Assembly: GCA_002778195.1 (NCBI GenBank)
Contig: PCDI01000014.1
Coordinates: 442,116 to 506,115, forward strand
From: Raffaelea ambrosiae
Lineage: Eukaryota > Ascomycota > Sordariomycetes > Ophiostomatales > Ophiostomataceae
Direction: 5' to 3'
DNA: 64,000 bases
In this document: one piece after another, positions 11,432-22,774 of the stretch
Position numbering within the stretch: position 1 is the first letter of the stretch
Layout: each line of letters opens with the position of its first letter
Made by a program: the position numbers and the translations under genes
Notes under the pieces: generated by a model
What the model was told of the DNA's origin: nothing
Seen by the model: the letters and a program-made list of their open reading frames with translations, nothing else
Databases searched by the model: none

Positions 11432-13022
11432 CTAGCGGAAACCCAGCAGGGGAATAGTCGAAGTTTAGAAAGTTGTTGGCGAAGCAACTTCAATGCTAAT
11501 GGATTGCACATACTTTTTCTGACTGACCTCTCGAATCATCTTGAGCAACATATCCGTGGGACACGAGAAAGTCCTCCAAATAAGCGCGCCATTGCGTTCA
11601 CTACCATCAAGGAAACAATTTGCGCAGAATCAGGGCTCTACGTCGCTTCTCGAGCTTTCAAAGAGATCATTGTGCACTGGAAAATATTCTCCTTTAGTTG
11701 ATACCAATAAAGAACAGCAGAAAACTTCATTGACTGCCGTGCTGAGCCCCCATGAAAGAAATCATAAACAGTGCACAAAGCCATGACATCAAAGGTGATC
11801 CTTGTTTTCCCGTGTCATTGAACGCAGTGGCAAATCTTCTTTGATATACATCGCTTTCTGTGCCGTAGCTTTTTATATGACCCGACGACATAAAATCCAC
11901 CAGTGCGCCGTGTAGCAAAAGCCCAATAATTTCGCGAGTCAACCGTAACAACCTACATCAGCCCAGGCGGATCAGCAGCTCGAGAATTTTTCGCAAACGA
12001 TTCTTCATAAAGTGTTCGACCCTGCCCTACAGTCTACTTGGAAAGACCTGGTGCGTGAAGAGGAACCTAACCTACGGATGGGAAGGCAGAGTTAATAAAA
12101 AGGGGAACAGGTGAACATTCACCGAGTCTGCGAACGAAAAGTGCAAAAAGACATTGGCGGCCAAGAAATGAAACCCCTGGCCTCTAGTTAGATTTACCAA
12201 ATACTTCAAAGAGCACTTTCTCCCACATGAACACTAGTGAAAGACAAAGACGGACGCTGGAGGGTGCTTTCATGGGAAGGACTTTGTCCCATTTCGTCCC
12301 TTTACTCTTTGTTCTCCCGTTTCATTGAATACGCGGCAGATAATTCTCTTTGCTGGACTTTTCTCTTTGTGCTGGGTATTCCGTGGAACTTGGAAGTATA
12401 TAACCTGCCAAGCTCGTCACCATGTAATACTCGAGAGATTTTGATTTCAGAGGTGAACTGGATTTTGGTTTCTTCTTTTTCTTTTTCTTTTTTTTTGGCG
12501 CCAGCTTGAATGGCTACATAACCAGCCCAGAACTATTAGTCCACGAAACCCATCTCCTCCAGAACGAAGACAAGCCCTGTAGGTAAGGGTGATACCAAAC
12601 GCACCAAAACAACATCACCTTTGGCTGACATAAAACTAGCAGTGGTAATCTTCCCGAAACGGAGAGCACAGACGCAAACGTCTGACAAAATCCGGTGCTG
12701 TACAAACAGCTGTATGTCGTCTAGCGACTTGGCTCGAGGCTATACAGTCACAGTTGGCAGCAAGAATATTGTGCAGAGCCATATCCTAGCGAGAATTCCA
12801 GGCACCCACTGAAGTATGTTTTTTTCTTATTATTTTTCGGGTTCAAAAAAGTGACAACAACTTCACTACATTTTCATGGTATGACGCCGTGACTAGCAGT
12901 ATGGTGCTGAAATTGGCGAGTCAACTGCTGTGCGCCGTTAGCGGATCATGGGCAGCCCATAAACGGACACAGGAGCGTAACTGACATGACTTTTGACAAG
13001 CGGTTTTTTTTTTTTCAGGATA
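11432..13022. other. Intergenic within the small-ORF island
   Basis: No gene supported. Short frames at 11504-11701, 12237-12509 and 12621-12812 lack recognisable features. T runs and a TATATAACC near 12396 are promoter-like but have no clear downstream gene. Confidence 0.45.
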
Positions 13023-13030
13023 TATAAATA
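13023..13030 (+). promoter_or_regulatory. TATA box (TATAAATA)
   Basis: Second exact copy of the 8-mer in the island. It lies just upstream of, and inside the same open frame as, the coil-encoding remnant that ends at 13445. Confidence 0.45.
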
Positions 13031-13445
13031 CGATTCCCCCCCGGACGAAGAGGGACGCCCTGGAACTGCAACAAGAAGCATTTCCTCAACAAGACCAAGA
13101 GCCATTTTCACGTCTTCCCCACAACAGTCCTTTAGACTAGCACACATCAAGATACAAGCCACAGAGCTCCCAAGGCTCAGTGATCTTGAAAAAGACATCA
13201 AACGTTATGGAGAAGTGAAAACATCTCTCCAGAACAGAATTCAAGAGGCTGAGTTAGAAATTGAGAGGCTGTGCTCTGGTCAAAGTTCGCTTGGGCCAGA
13301 ATCGTCCGCGCACAAAATCTCCAATTCACATATTAACAGGCTTCGTGACGAGATTGACCGCAAGGAATCTCTTCTTGAGACGAATCAGAGACTATTGGAT
13401 CTTCTCCATAATATGGTCAACTGTTATGCATACAGAATAGGCTGA
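13031..13445 (+). pseudogene. Coiled-coil ORF without a start codon (probable remnant)
   Basis: An open frame running to the stop at 13443-13445 encodes two charged heptad helices (ELPRLSDLEKDIKRYGE..., then INRLRDEIDRKESLLETN), separated by a Ser/Gly break. This is the same layout as the intact ORFs in the island. No ATG occurs in frame before a Met near the C-terminus. The first ATG after the TATA box in another frame is followed at once by a stop. Either an upstream exon exists or the start codon has been lost; I favour decay. Confidence 0.35.
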
Positions 13446-14400
13446 GCTCCCGCAAAATGGAGAGGAAATACTTTAGACGGCAAACGTGGATTCAAACACG
13501 CCTTCGTTTTTCTTTCCAAAACACTATCTAGTGAACACTCGTCAAAGAAACACATCTCTGTGAATGTTTCAACTTGACCCCCCCCCCCCCCCCCCCCCTC
13601 AAAAAAAAAATACCTATGAAATTAGCAAGTTGAATTCCTTACAAACAATCAAATGAATACTGCCATCTAGAGATTCTTACGTGTCCTTAGATAGCCATTA
13701 TTATAACAAGTAGCCCGGTGTTGACGTCGCAATTTTCAATAAAGAAACACGGGCTGCTGAGTTGACGGCCAACAAGGAGAGATGCCGCTGGCGGCTTGGA
13801 CATCTTCACTTCAAGGGGTCCCCGGCATGAGCTGCGTTAACACAATAAAGCCCACTTTGACCTCAGATGGTTTCGGGTACTGCCTCTTTCACTTCTCTTC
13901 GGTGTCGCCAGATTGCTTCACTAACGCACCTGAATCTTTCAGGTGGCATCCTTTGAACAGATGTCAAAGAGCAGATCTCATTTCTGAAGACGAAAGAAAG
14001 GCGCGACGCTTGAAAGACTGGATATCTTTCATGAAAGCTGCCATTAAGATGCAGGACTAAGAGGAGCAACAAGGAGAAAAGGGAATCTCTTAGACAGCGA
14101 CCGCCTTCGGCTGGCTTTCAACTACCTCTAGAGTACTAAAACAAAAACGACGACAAGGAGAGGAGAAATCTCTTTCAAATCCTCTACTGAAGTCTTATCC
14201 ACCCTTTATGCTGAGCTTGGATAGCCCTCTTTCGTCGACCCGTTGTGCCGTGGTATCTTTATTATTGCAGGCATTGTAGTCGATACTGATACTGCTGTGA
14301 TAGTTCGTTCAATTATCACATCTACGTTAGCCACCATATGCACTTTGTAATCTGTTTTAGCGTAGACCCTAGGTGTGCTACTCTTAGTATCTGACTCAGG
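13446..14400. other. Intergenic with homopolymer tracts
   Basis: It holds a run of 21 C at 13578-13598 followed closely by 10 A. A possible exon fragment starts after a branch/acceptor-like sequence (CACTAAC...TTTCAG) ending near 13940. The reading frames beyond it are short and charged and could be another decayed coil copy. Not enough is visible to call a gene. Confidence 0.4.
13578..13598. repeat. Poly-C tract (21 nt)
   Basis: Uninterrupted run of C in non-coding DNA. Its length may be uncertain in the assembly. Confidence 0.95.
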
Positions 14401-14408
14401 TATAAATA
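14401..14408 (+). promoter_or_regulatory. TATA box (TATAAATA)
   Basis: Third exact copy of the 8-mer, 126 bp before the ATG at 14535, in a good core-promoter position for that ORF. Confidence 0.5.
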
Positions 14409-14534
14409 GAGCTCTCCGCTCTGCAATAGAAAGCGTATTTGCTTGCTACCCAAAGAAAATGTTCCAGCTCCAAGTACCAGCTAGTTATTTCGCGTCAACC
14501 ACAAGAACATTCATTCGCAAGCCAACGAGGAATA

Positions 14535-14850
14535 ATGAACGACCACATCACAGACACTGCGCCAAAAGAGGGCGGCTTCACAAGAGAAACACACAGAGCA
14601 GAAATAGAAAAGCTGAAAAGGGAAAACACGAGCATCGAGAAGTATAGGTAGGATACAACTACTCGAGATGCAGAACAAAAGAGAACCGGAGTCAGAACAG
14701 TTTAAAAAAACCGCTTCATGGATTGAAGAAGATAGGAAGCGAAGCGAAGAGAACACCGAGTGTATTCGGATCCGTGAAGAAATCATAAGAGTAGGCGATG
14801 AATTACGAAAACGGGAGAAGGAGGCCGAGGCGTGGAAGCTACAGGCATAG
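14535..14850 (+). pseudogene. Frameshifted small coiled-coil gene
   Basis: An ATG frame at 14535-14651 encodes a 38-residue charged helix (RAEIEKLKRENTSIEK...). It is followed in another frame at 14668-14850 by 60 more charged coil residues (SWIEEDRKRSEENTECI...). The two parts make one coil of about 100 aa if a single shift lies near 14650. The candidate intron there would be only about 20 nt, too short to splice. This looks like a recently broken member of the small coiled-coil set. Two independent micro-ORFs are the alternative. Confidence 0.4.
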
Positions 14851-15807
14851 AGTCAATTCTAAAGCCGACTCTATATTCACAGGCGAATTGGCAAGAGAGG
14901 AGGGACAGGGCTTAATAATAGTGCATAATGTTGTTAAGGGGTTTTCTACAACCCTACCAAGATTCCTAGCATTGGCGGAGAGACAAGCCATTATTTCAAT
15001 GTGAGACCGAGAAACGAACTCGGGAGCACACCCTCCAAAGGTCATGCTAAAAATACCATGTCGTGACCAATTTACGCGCTTCGGAGGAGGAAAGAAGACC
15101 TAACAAATAATATAGGGGTTTTGCGGCCCTTCTTTTACCATATCGCATCTGACGACGAGCCTACCGTAGCGTGGCAAGTTATGTGCTCTTCCTCCTGCCG
15201 GCCCGTGCCCCGATACCTGGAGGAGGGAGCAACAGAACGTATTGTCTCCGAAGAGCCAGCTAGACTTACCAGATGGTTATAAGAGCTGTTTGGCGAGTAG
15301 TTTGACCGAGCTTCAACCGTAAACGGCGGACAACATAGTGCTATAATAATTATTCCAACATAGAACATTCTACAAATGAGTTGTAACAATACCAGGGAGA
15401 AAAGCTGTTTGCTGAAAGGCGAGACAGTGGTCTTCTTTCATGTGCAAATCTTTACAAACGCGTCTCAACTTGCGCGGCTTGAACTGAGCAGATATGTGGC
15501 TTGTTTGTTACACCAGCACTGGTCGCTGCAAACGCGTACACTTGTCCTGGGCGTTTGCGGTAGGTTTCAGCTCCGCCATTGATGCAAGTATAGATGTAGC
15601 CCACTTCCACCGTGTAGAGAGCAAGAAGATTTACCCTTCAGCAGAAACGTCTTCCAATCAATCCCGCATTTTCTCAGCAGCTCGAAAAAACCCAGCACCC
15701 TAACCTCAACTGTATAACAATCCCATCCCATAACGGCTAGAGAAACATTCTCGTACACCCTCCAAGGCTCCCACGGCATAACAAGGCACAGCCAACAAAT
15801 CAACAAC
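14851..15807. other. Intergenic within the small-ORF island
   Basis: No supported gene. Frames are short and lack domain features. The last 100 bp are the leader of the ORF at 15808 (TATAACAA near 15712). Confidence 0.45.
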
Positions 15808-16179
15808 ATGTCCTCCAGCGAGGAAATCAGGAAACCGACCTTTGATCAGGAGAAACGGGAGGAGATGCGGAAGGAAGAATCCGTGCTCGCCGAAATCCAA
15901 ATCCTCGAAGAGAAAGTAACGAGGTACAAGAACAAGATCAAAGCCAAGGAAGAGAAACTGGCGCGCAACGCGCAGAGGGCGAAGGCAATAGACGAAGGGA
16001 ATGGACCCCTGAGCTTGACCGAATCCTTTGCATTGTACGAAACCGGGACATACAGATGTACACTCGAGCGTGACATTGATGGTCTGGACAGTCTTGTTCA
16101 AAAAGCCGAAAAATACATTGCGTTGACCCGGGAAATTCTTGAGATTTTTTTCCCAAAAGAGTCCAAAGAACGCGAATAG
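15808..16179 (+). CDS. Small coiled-coil protein (123 aa)
   Basis: Intact ATG ORF in good context (CAACAACATG). Residues about 10-60 form a highly charged heptad helix (EIQILEEKVTRYKNKIKAKE). After a Gly/Pro break (EGNGPLSLTES) a second helix follows near residues 80-115. It has no signal peptide, membrane segment or known domain. It is the best-preserved member of the island and lies about 100 bp from tRNA-Leu on the opposite strand. Function unknown. Confidence 0.55.
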   Translation: MSSSEEIRKPTFDQEKREEMRKEESVLAEIQILEEKVTRYKNKIKAKEEKLARNAQRAKAIDEGNGPLSLTESFALYETGTYRCTLERDIDGLDSLVQKAEKYIALTREILEIFFPKESKERE

Positions 16180-16277
16180 GACACAATCTGGGCATCTCTC
16201 ACCGAAAACAAGCCCCAGGAAGTGAAAAAGAAAAAAAGAAAAGGGGATGAAAGGAAAAAAAAAAAAAGAACAAAAAA

Positions 16278-16359
16278 TGATGAGAGTGGGACTCGAACCC
16301 ACGCGGATTGCTCCATAGGAACCTTAATCCTACGCCATAACCAACTCGGCCATCTCACC
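16278..16359 (-). tRNA. tRNA-Leu (anticodon AAG)
   Basis: Read on the minus strand, the 82-nt sequence folds as a type II tRNA. The acceptor stem GGTGAGA/TCTCATC has one G-U pair, followed by discriminator A. The anticodon stem TAGGA/TCCTA encloses the loop TTAAGGT, giving anticodon AAG. A long variable arm and the TTCGAGTC T-loop are present. There is no intron. A run of T follows the 3' end, as expected for a Pol III terminator. Confidence 0.93.
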
Positions 16360-18519
16360 TCGAAGCACGCATAGAATGTATTTAGTGCAGATTTGGTGTT
16401 TTCAATAGCTCAATTCGAAATGGCTCCGAACCTCTCCACGTGAAAGCATGCATCCAGTGACGCAAAAATTGATTCATTCATTCATGAATATATGCACGAT
16501 GATGCCCCGGGCGTGAAGACGTGCAAAGATGGCAGGCAAGGCAGACAAAAAAACATGCAAACAAAAAGCACGCCGAAACACAGTATAGGAAAACTCACAT
16601 GCCTTGCTGGCGCGTAGAATTAAGGCAAGCACAAGCAGAGCCGCGTCTCGTATTACGGTGCAGCAGCCACGGGTGGCACAGTCGCCCAACCAATCAAGTG
16701 GTTGCGGGTAATGCGGCACATACGATGGGCGTCAGCTGAACAGCAACTTCAGTCTCTTGGTTGACGAGGCCAGGATTGTCTATCAACAACGAGCAGGCTT
16801 GGGCCAACCAGCCAAGCTCTGAATGGGAAACGTGAGTGGATTGCCGGCCAGCTCGCTCTGCCTACCACAGACGGCGAAGGCCTGGGTCACCACACCGAAA
16901 CCGCGTGATCGCAACTTGGGAACAGAGGAAACGAGAATCCTCTTATCATGACGTATAGGCAGACACACGGCGTATCAACCAAAAGGAGGAGTCGTGTCCG
17001 CTGCCGATACGGATACGAGTGCGGGGCTTTCCAGGATCGAAGGCTGTTGGCAAGCATCGATTAGTCCGTGCAAGACTGGAGTTTTTGCCCTTTTTTTTTT
17101 GTCAACATTCGTTGGTTGTGTGCTTGTTGTTTGGCTATCGCTCTGGCACATGAAGCCGATTCGTGCAAGTGCATACAGACTCTACAATCGAGAAACGACC
17201 CACGGATCACAGCCCAGCGGCGACACAGCCGTGGCATGATGCGTTTGTCTTCTAGGAAGGAGCTTTTCGGTCTGGCTTGAGGAGCTGCCCGGTCGGGCAA
17301 GGTCAGCACACTAGTGTCCGGCTGGACCTTTTTTTCTTCTACGGTGGTGCTCGTAGGGTCCCACACCAGCAAGAGGTGGGCCCGGAGTTTCGGATGGGGC
17401 CACGGCCTTTCCCCATTTCCCCGTGTTCAGCAGCCCGGGACGAGCGGCCCCCACGGGTTTCGAATTAAGCTCAAGAGTCGCCGTTTCTGCCTCCTGGTTT
17501 ACATATTTCTGGGGAGAGATTGGCAGGGCAGGGGGTTCTGGTTGGTCAGCGCGCGTAATGTGCAGCGATCAACACAGCCAGGGCTCTTCACCGTTATCGA
17601 CGCTCCTAGCAAGCCATCGACTTCACAATCGGGACAGCTTGCTGGATGGATCCCTACTTGCGAATACGTCTGCGGCCTGATGTATTGGCCGCCAGAGCTC
17701 CCGGTGATCGCCATCCATGACGACACGGCATGGCCTCCATCCCGTGTTGGGCGGGTCGCCATCTTATCTCACAGGAGTACTTGCGTGGCTCTTGTGAAAG
17801 GGACTTCTGGACAAGTATGACACAATGCTATTTGGCGGAGCATCGAATCTTCTTAGTCACAGCTCCGTTCATCGGATTCACCCTCACTTCAGAGCAGGGC
17901 AAGCCAGAAAAAGGGGATGTGGATTCACTAACCGTAACAAGCATCTCGAAGTCGTCTTTATGCAGATCTCGCCATCCTGGGACAGAGTCCATACTAACGC
18001 CTCCGATAACGTGTCTTTCCACCCACAACAGGGAACATAGCGGGCGGGCCACCCCGCCATGCATGCAAGGTCGAGCACCGGGTGGTGGGTGCAAGGCGCT
18101 GGCGTGCGACCCTAGCCAAGGCCGGAAGGTTACTCCGGTGAAGCACCCCATTTTGGAAGGTCACATTTGGGTGGGATACCTCTTGCACTCCTTCAACTGC
18201 CTGCAGCACGCGATCTGTTATCTGGATCGCCGAGCCAAAGCTTGTCAGGAACAAGCAACACTCCCCGCAATAGAAGACATAGACGAACTTTGAACGTTCC
18301 TTGGCGGAGGCCTCGGCTCCCCCATGCTGGGCGGCCAGCCGGCGACGAGTATAAAGCCTGCGGGCAGGTTGGCCATGGATCGACAGACAAGCACACGAGA
18401 GCAGATTCGAACGAAAAGGTAGAGAAGAAGCAAACAAGAGAAGAAAAAAAGAATAACAAGAAAAAGCAAAAAAAAAAAAAAAGAGACATAGCCCACCCCC
18501 AACATCCAAAACATCCAAA
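16360..18519. other. Intergenic region upstream of the eqolisin gene
   Basis: No supported gene on either strand. Frames such as 17730-18293 have mixed composition and no domain. The last 170 bp carry a TATAAAG box at 18350-18356 and an A-rich leader for the peptidase gene. Confidence 0.5.
18350..18356 (+). promoter_or_regulatory. TATA box of the eqolisin gene
   Basis: TATAAAG, 170 bp upstream of the ATG at 18520, in otherwise GC-rich sequence. Confidence 0.5.
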
Positions 18520-19421
18520 ATGAAGTTCTCCTCGTCTCTGCTGTCGGCCCTCCTGGGCGCTTCCACGGCCTTGGCCGCACCCCAGCGTCTGGGCGCCCGC
18601 AGCAGCCTGTCGCGGTCGTTCCCCAAGCAGCCTGCGTCCTCGCCCAAGGCCTCGCTTGCGTCGGACGGCGTCGATGTGACCAACTCCACCGACACCGACA
18701 CCAGCAACAACTGGTCGGGCGCCGTGCTCGTCGGCTCGGGCTACACGACGGTGACGGGCACCCTGGTGGTGCCGGAGATCCCCAGCAGCAGCTCGAGCAC
18801 CCAGAAGTCGGGCTCCGCCTGGGTCGGCATCGACGGCGACACCTGCCAGTCCCTCTGGCAGACGGGTATCTCCTGGTACGTCACCGGCGACGACGTGACC
18901 TACGATGCGTGGTACGAATGGGTGCCGTACAGCGCATCTGGTAAGTGATCTTTTTTTTGTGTGTGTGTTCGGTCGTTGTTTTCTCTTGCGGTCCGTTCCT
19001 AACATGGACAGTCACCTTTGACGACTTTTCCGTGTCGGCCGGCGACACCATTGTCATGACCGTCACGTCGACGAGCACCACGTCCGGCACGGCGACGCTC
19101 GAGAACCAGACCACGGGCAAGAAGGCTACGCACACCTACAGCTCCATGTCGAGCGAGTATGCGCTGTGCAACGTCAACGCCGAGTGGATCGTCGAGGACT
19201 TCTCCCTCTGCCTCGACTCGAGCTGCACCCAGACCCAGCTGGCGCCCTTTGCCGACTACGGCACCGCCGAGTTCACCGACTGCTCGGTGGTCCAGTCGGG
19301 CGAGACCACCGACATCTCCGGCGCCACGCTGATTGACCTGGTCAACGACAGCGACGAGGTCGTGTCGTCTTGCTCGGAATCGTCTTCGACGGTCACCTGC
19401 AAGTATGAGTCTGACGAATAG
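18520..19421 (+). CDS. Secreted glutamic peptidase, family G1 (eqolisin)
   Basis: Model: 18520-18940 and 19012-19421, with a 71-nt intron, CTAAC branch point and phase 1; 276 aa. A signal peptide (about residues 1-20, ending ALAAP) and a Ser-rich propeptide precede the catalytic beta-sandwich, which opens with NNWSGAVL. The catalytic pair of the family is visible: Gln114 in LWQTG and Glu198 in NAEWIVED. They are 84 residues apart, close to scytalidoglutamic peptidase. Such enzymes are secreted endopeptidases active at acidic pH. The protein ends in a short Ser/Cys-rich, acidic tail. A TATA box lies 170 bp upstream. The assignment is firm; substrate is unknown. Confidence 0.93.
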
Positions 19422-20375
19422 ATACGAGAGCCCACAGAGAGACCATGGCCCAACAGAGGCACAAGGAGGGCAGGACAATGGCATGATATGATGCCCGGTC
19501 CAAGTCAGCTGAGAGGGGGAGGGTGGATGGCGACTTACGAGGGATAGCACAAGCCAAAACATGTACATACGCAGTGTTTCCCACGGAAAGAGGAGAGGGA
19601 GACAATGCATACACGCATCTTTTACGAATAGAAACCCGTTTGGGGGACTAACTTCTACTCCATCCATCTCTTACAAGGTCTGCCTCAGTGTTACAACGAA
19701 CGCCCAGTCTCTCTGCGGACAGCGAGAATGGTAGCCATCGGCCAATGCCCAATGTTGGAAACCAACGCGTTCGGCAAAAAGAAAGAATAACTAGACGCGT
19801 CCGAGTACTGTTATAACCAACAGGGCAGGGAGACAGGGCAAGGGACGCTTGAGAACTGTTACGTGGCCGGGCTCATGATGGCCGCGAGGACAACTAGCCG
19901 GGATGCTACCTTGTCACTGAGCTCCAGTCTACAAAGTGGAAGCAATAGCTAGTTGGGAAAGTAGGTAACAATTGCTTCAGATGAACCAGGGGCCGGCGAA
20001 GCCGGCTTGGGTGATTTATCACAAATCCCACCCAGTGGAGCCTCCAATCAACGCTTGTCCGGATTTGGGAAGGTGTCATTGAGCTTGTTCCCGCGGCCCG
20101 CAGATGACCCCGGGGGTTGGGGCTAGATTGGCCCGACCAGGTGACCTGGGAACGGTATTGTTTCTTGGCCGTCTTTTTGCCTACCAGAGCATTTCATAGA
20201 CAAGATATAACTACCGCGCGGTGTAGTGACAAAAACACGAAGTCGACAGGACGGCCACGACTCGGCATACGAGTCAAGGCGTGGAAAGACGCGTGGTTGC
20301 TCAGAACGAAGCCCTCTCTGGTCGTCTCCGGCCTGGCGAGTAATTTGAATTTCTATGATTGTAGCCTAGATTCAT
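19422..20375. other. Intergenic region
   Basis: 3' flank of the peptidase gene, then non-coding sequence with no recognisable frames on either strand. Confidence 0.5.
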
Positions 20376-20796
20376 TTAGGTGGACTGCACTTGACTCCAG
20401 CGACAAGGCTGGGTCAGATTCTGTGACCTGAGTGGCTGTCCTCGTACTAGACACGTGCTGTGCGTTGCCAACACCCCCGACGACAACACAGATGCGTTTA
20501 TTTCTATTCGACGTGTTAGCCAATGCGACTGACATGAATGCGGTTGTGAAAAGGTTGCCAGACTCACATTGGTACCACCCCTACAAATGACTCCATAGCC
20601 AAAGCACTGTGATGGAATTTTCCCCCATTAGCATGGTCCGGATGCATTCACACCCCTCAAACCAACAAAGTCTTACCACTCTCGGCGGGTCAATAGGCTC
20701 AACCTCATCAGGAGATTCCACAGGGACCCCGAGAACAGTTGTCGCCGTAAAGGCAATCATAGCCACCAGCGTGGTAGACACGGCACGGAGACGCAT
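20376..20796 (-). CDS. Small secreted peptide gene (tentative model)
   Basis: ATG at 20796 opens a 40-codon first exon (20677-20796). It has a clear signal peptide (hydrophobic core, ALFA-like end near VLG-VP) and a short Pro/Glu-rich pro-region. A 70-nt intron (20607-20676; GTAAGA, GCTAATG branch, ACAG) keeps phase and joins to a second exon starting CFGYGVICRGGTN. That exon either reads on to a stop at 20376 (116 aa) or uses the strong GTGAGT at 20567 as another donor. The two Cys in the core and the small size suggest a secreted peptide. It is divergent from the UstYa-like gene, with 744 bp between them. The family is not recognised. Confidence 0.42.
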
Positions 20797-21540
20797 TTCT
20801 GGGGGTGGGACTGCCAGAGTTGTTGTCTTTGGCGCGATGGGTGTTCTTGTTTTGGTATCGTTTCTTGGGCGACAAGCGATGATCTAGCAAGAGAAAAAGA
20901 CGGGCAAAAGACTACATATATGTACATCCGTATATACGTTTTTTTTTCGGTCATGTCTCCGCAGTGTCCCATACTCTCATCTTCTTGGAAGACTTCTCCG
21001 ATTTACCCGGTTATCCCCTTTCGAACCTTCCCCGCGAGAGCCATCCACATCGAGCAATTGCACATCCTGTATAACGCGGTGGCTTGAAAAGAAAGGTGGG
21101 CGCTTGCCACTTCATAGTGAGGCTCAGTCTCGTAGTCAAAGGGCTGTGTAGGTGTCTATTGACACATGAAATTTAGCCGCATAGATGTCGCGCCACAGGC
21201 CATTTCGTTCCGTGAAACACCTAACACGTCATGCTAGCTGCAATGGGAAGGCTAACGCCGATCACTGTATACCGGCGGCGTCCAGTCCCGTGTAATGTTC
21301 GTTGTAGACGAGCCTGTGTTTCTTCATTAGGGGTTGGCGGCTGTATCCTCCCCCCGAAGCCTGCCAACTCCATCACCATGTAGGTGACCTCACACCTGAA
21401 TCGTTATCGTCTGAAACTCTCCACCGTCTTCGCATCTCCGATATCCACCGAGTTTGTGCAGCAAATTTCAAGTTGCGAATCATTTTTTATACTGTTCTTC
21501 CTGTCTTTCTCTCCCGCGATTTTGTGGCAGGCCGCCAACC
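20797..21540. promoter_or_regulatory. Divergent intergenic region between secreted peptide and UstYa-like genes
   Basis: The two flanking genes point away from each other, so this 744-bp stretch should hold both promoters. No specific binding site is recognised. A TATATATG-type stretch near 20915 and a pyrimidine-rich leader before 21541 are visible. Confidence 0.4.
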
Positions 21541-22666
21541 ATGTCTTACTGGAAACTCGAGAGTGAAGACGTTGACAGAAAGTCAGAAGAAGACCTCGCT
21601 GGAGAGGCTTTTGCCCGCAGCCGACGAAAGTGCCAGTGGCGCTTTACATGTGGAATTTGGCCATGTGTTCTGCACGCATTGCTGATCTCTGGTAACGTTG
21701 TCTTTTTCCTTCGGCAGCCGAGAATAGAGGCGGCCGATAAATGTCTATCCAGAGACTCATTCCACAGTATGTTGTGCTCAAGGCCCTGAAACTCGAGTAA
21801 AAAGGCTCATCTCCACCAGCTGCAGAAATAGATGCTATTGAATACAACTGGCAGACTTGGAATCTTACTCTTGGAGAGATATCACCGTATACCGCCTCTC
21901 CTGGACCTGAGACCGATGCTCTTTGGGAGGAGATCACCGCCAATACCCGTTCCAAGGGTATGACTCTGTTCGATGTCTGCTCAGTATAGACGTCCAATGC
22001 TAATGCCAAGTGCGGAAATAGTCGATGGCCTACTGGTCTCAAAGGATCAGATAAGAAACTTAGGCGAAGCATCAATATATTTTCCCAACGGAGAGTATCT
22101 GGCAGTGCTTGATGTGTTTCATCAGCTTCATTGTCTTGTAGGTCTCCAGTTCACACATTCTGATAATATCATTTCGTATCGATGCTAAACATACTCTGTA
22201 GAACCACTTGAGAAAAGTGATACACAAAGAGAGCTACCTTACAGAACTTGAGGAGGCCGGGGAGTTGCTCGAAGCTCATACCGGTGACTATTTCCCCTTT
22301 CATGCAAATTCAAGTCTGTGTGGATTACAAGGCCCTGACATATCTCCACCTCCAGCACATTGTCTCGATTCAATCCGGCTGTCTCTCCAATGCTCAGCAG
22401 ATACCAGCCTTATAACGTTCAATTGGATTACAGATTATCCCATACCCTGGGCCAACTTCTCCAGCACCCACAAATGTCGCAACTGGGACAAACTTTTGGA
22501 CTGGTCTCATGCCGAGTACGAAAAAATGTCCAATCTTACCAAGCAAGGTCACGGCATAAAGCATCCTATTCTCGGGAATGCCAACAGCAGCGTGGCTTGG
22601 AAAGTTCCCTTGAGAAGCAGTGATTTGCATTTTCTTAACGACAAAGGAGAGGAAATTCCGAAGTAA
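21541..22666 (+). CDS. UstYa-like (DUF3328) oxidase, four exons
   Basis: Model: 21541-21766, 21820-21957, 22022-22137, 22202-22666; 314 aa. The last two introns are 64 nt with clean branch points; the first acceptor may instead be at 21825. The protein has a short cytoplasmic tail, one membrane anchor near residues 38-57, then the DUF3328 domain: TDALWEEI, and the first metal motif H155-QL-H158-C159. The second motif is incomplete (AHCLDSIRLSLQCSADTS, His213/Cys214 without the usual His three residues before). A missed intron in exon 4 could explain that. UstYa-type proteins are copper-dependent oxidases that cyclise ribosomal peptides or modify other metabolites. No second UstYa gene, peptidase or methyltransferase lies beside it. 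Confidence 0.75.
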
Positions 22667-22774
22667 TTGATCTGCTGTTTGGACCAATGCTGCGCGTCCT
22701 GCAAATGTTCCCCGTTTTTAATAAAATCTGGCATCCTGTACTTTTTTCAGTTGCGTAAATAACAACGCATGTTA

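Noticed and set aside
17730..18293. 187-codon plus-strand ORF before the eqolisin gene
   Set aside because: Mixed composition, no domain or signal, and it overlaps the promoter zone of the peptidase.
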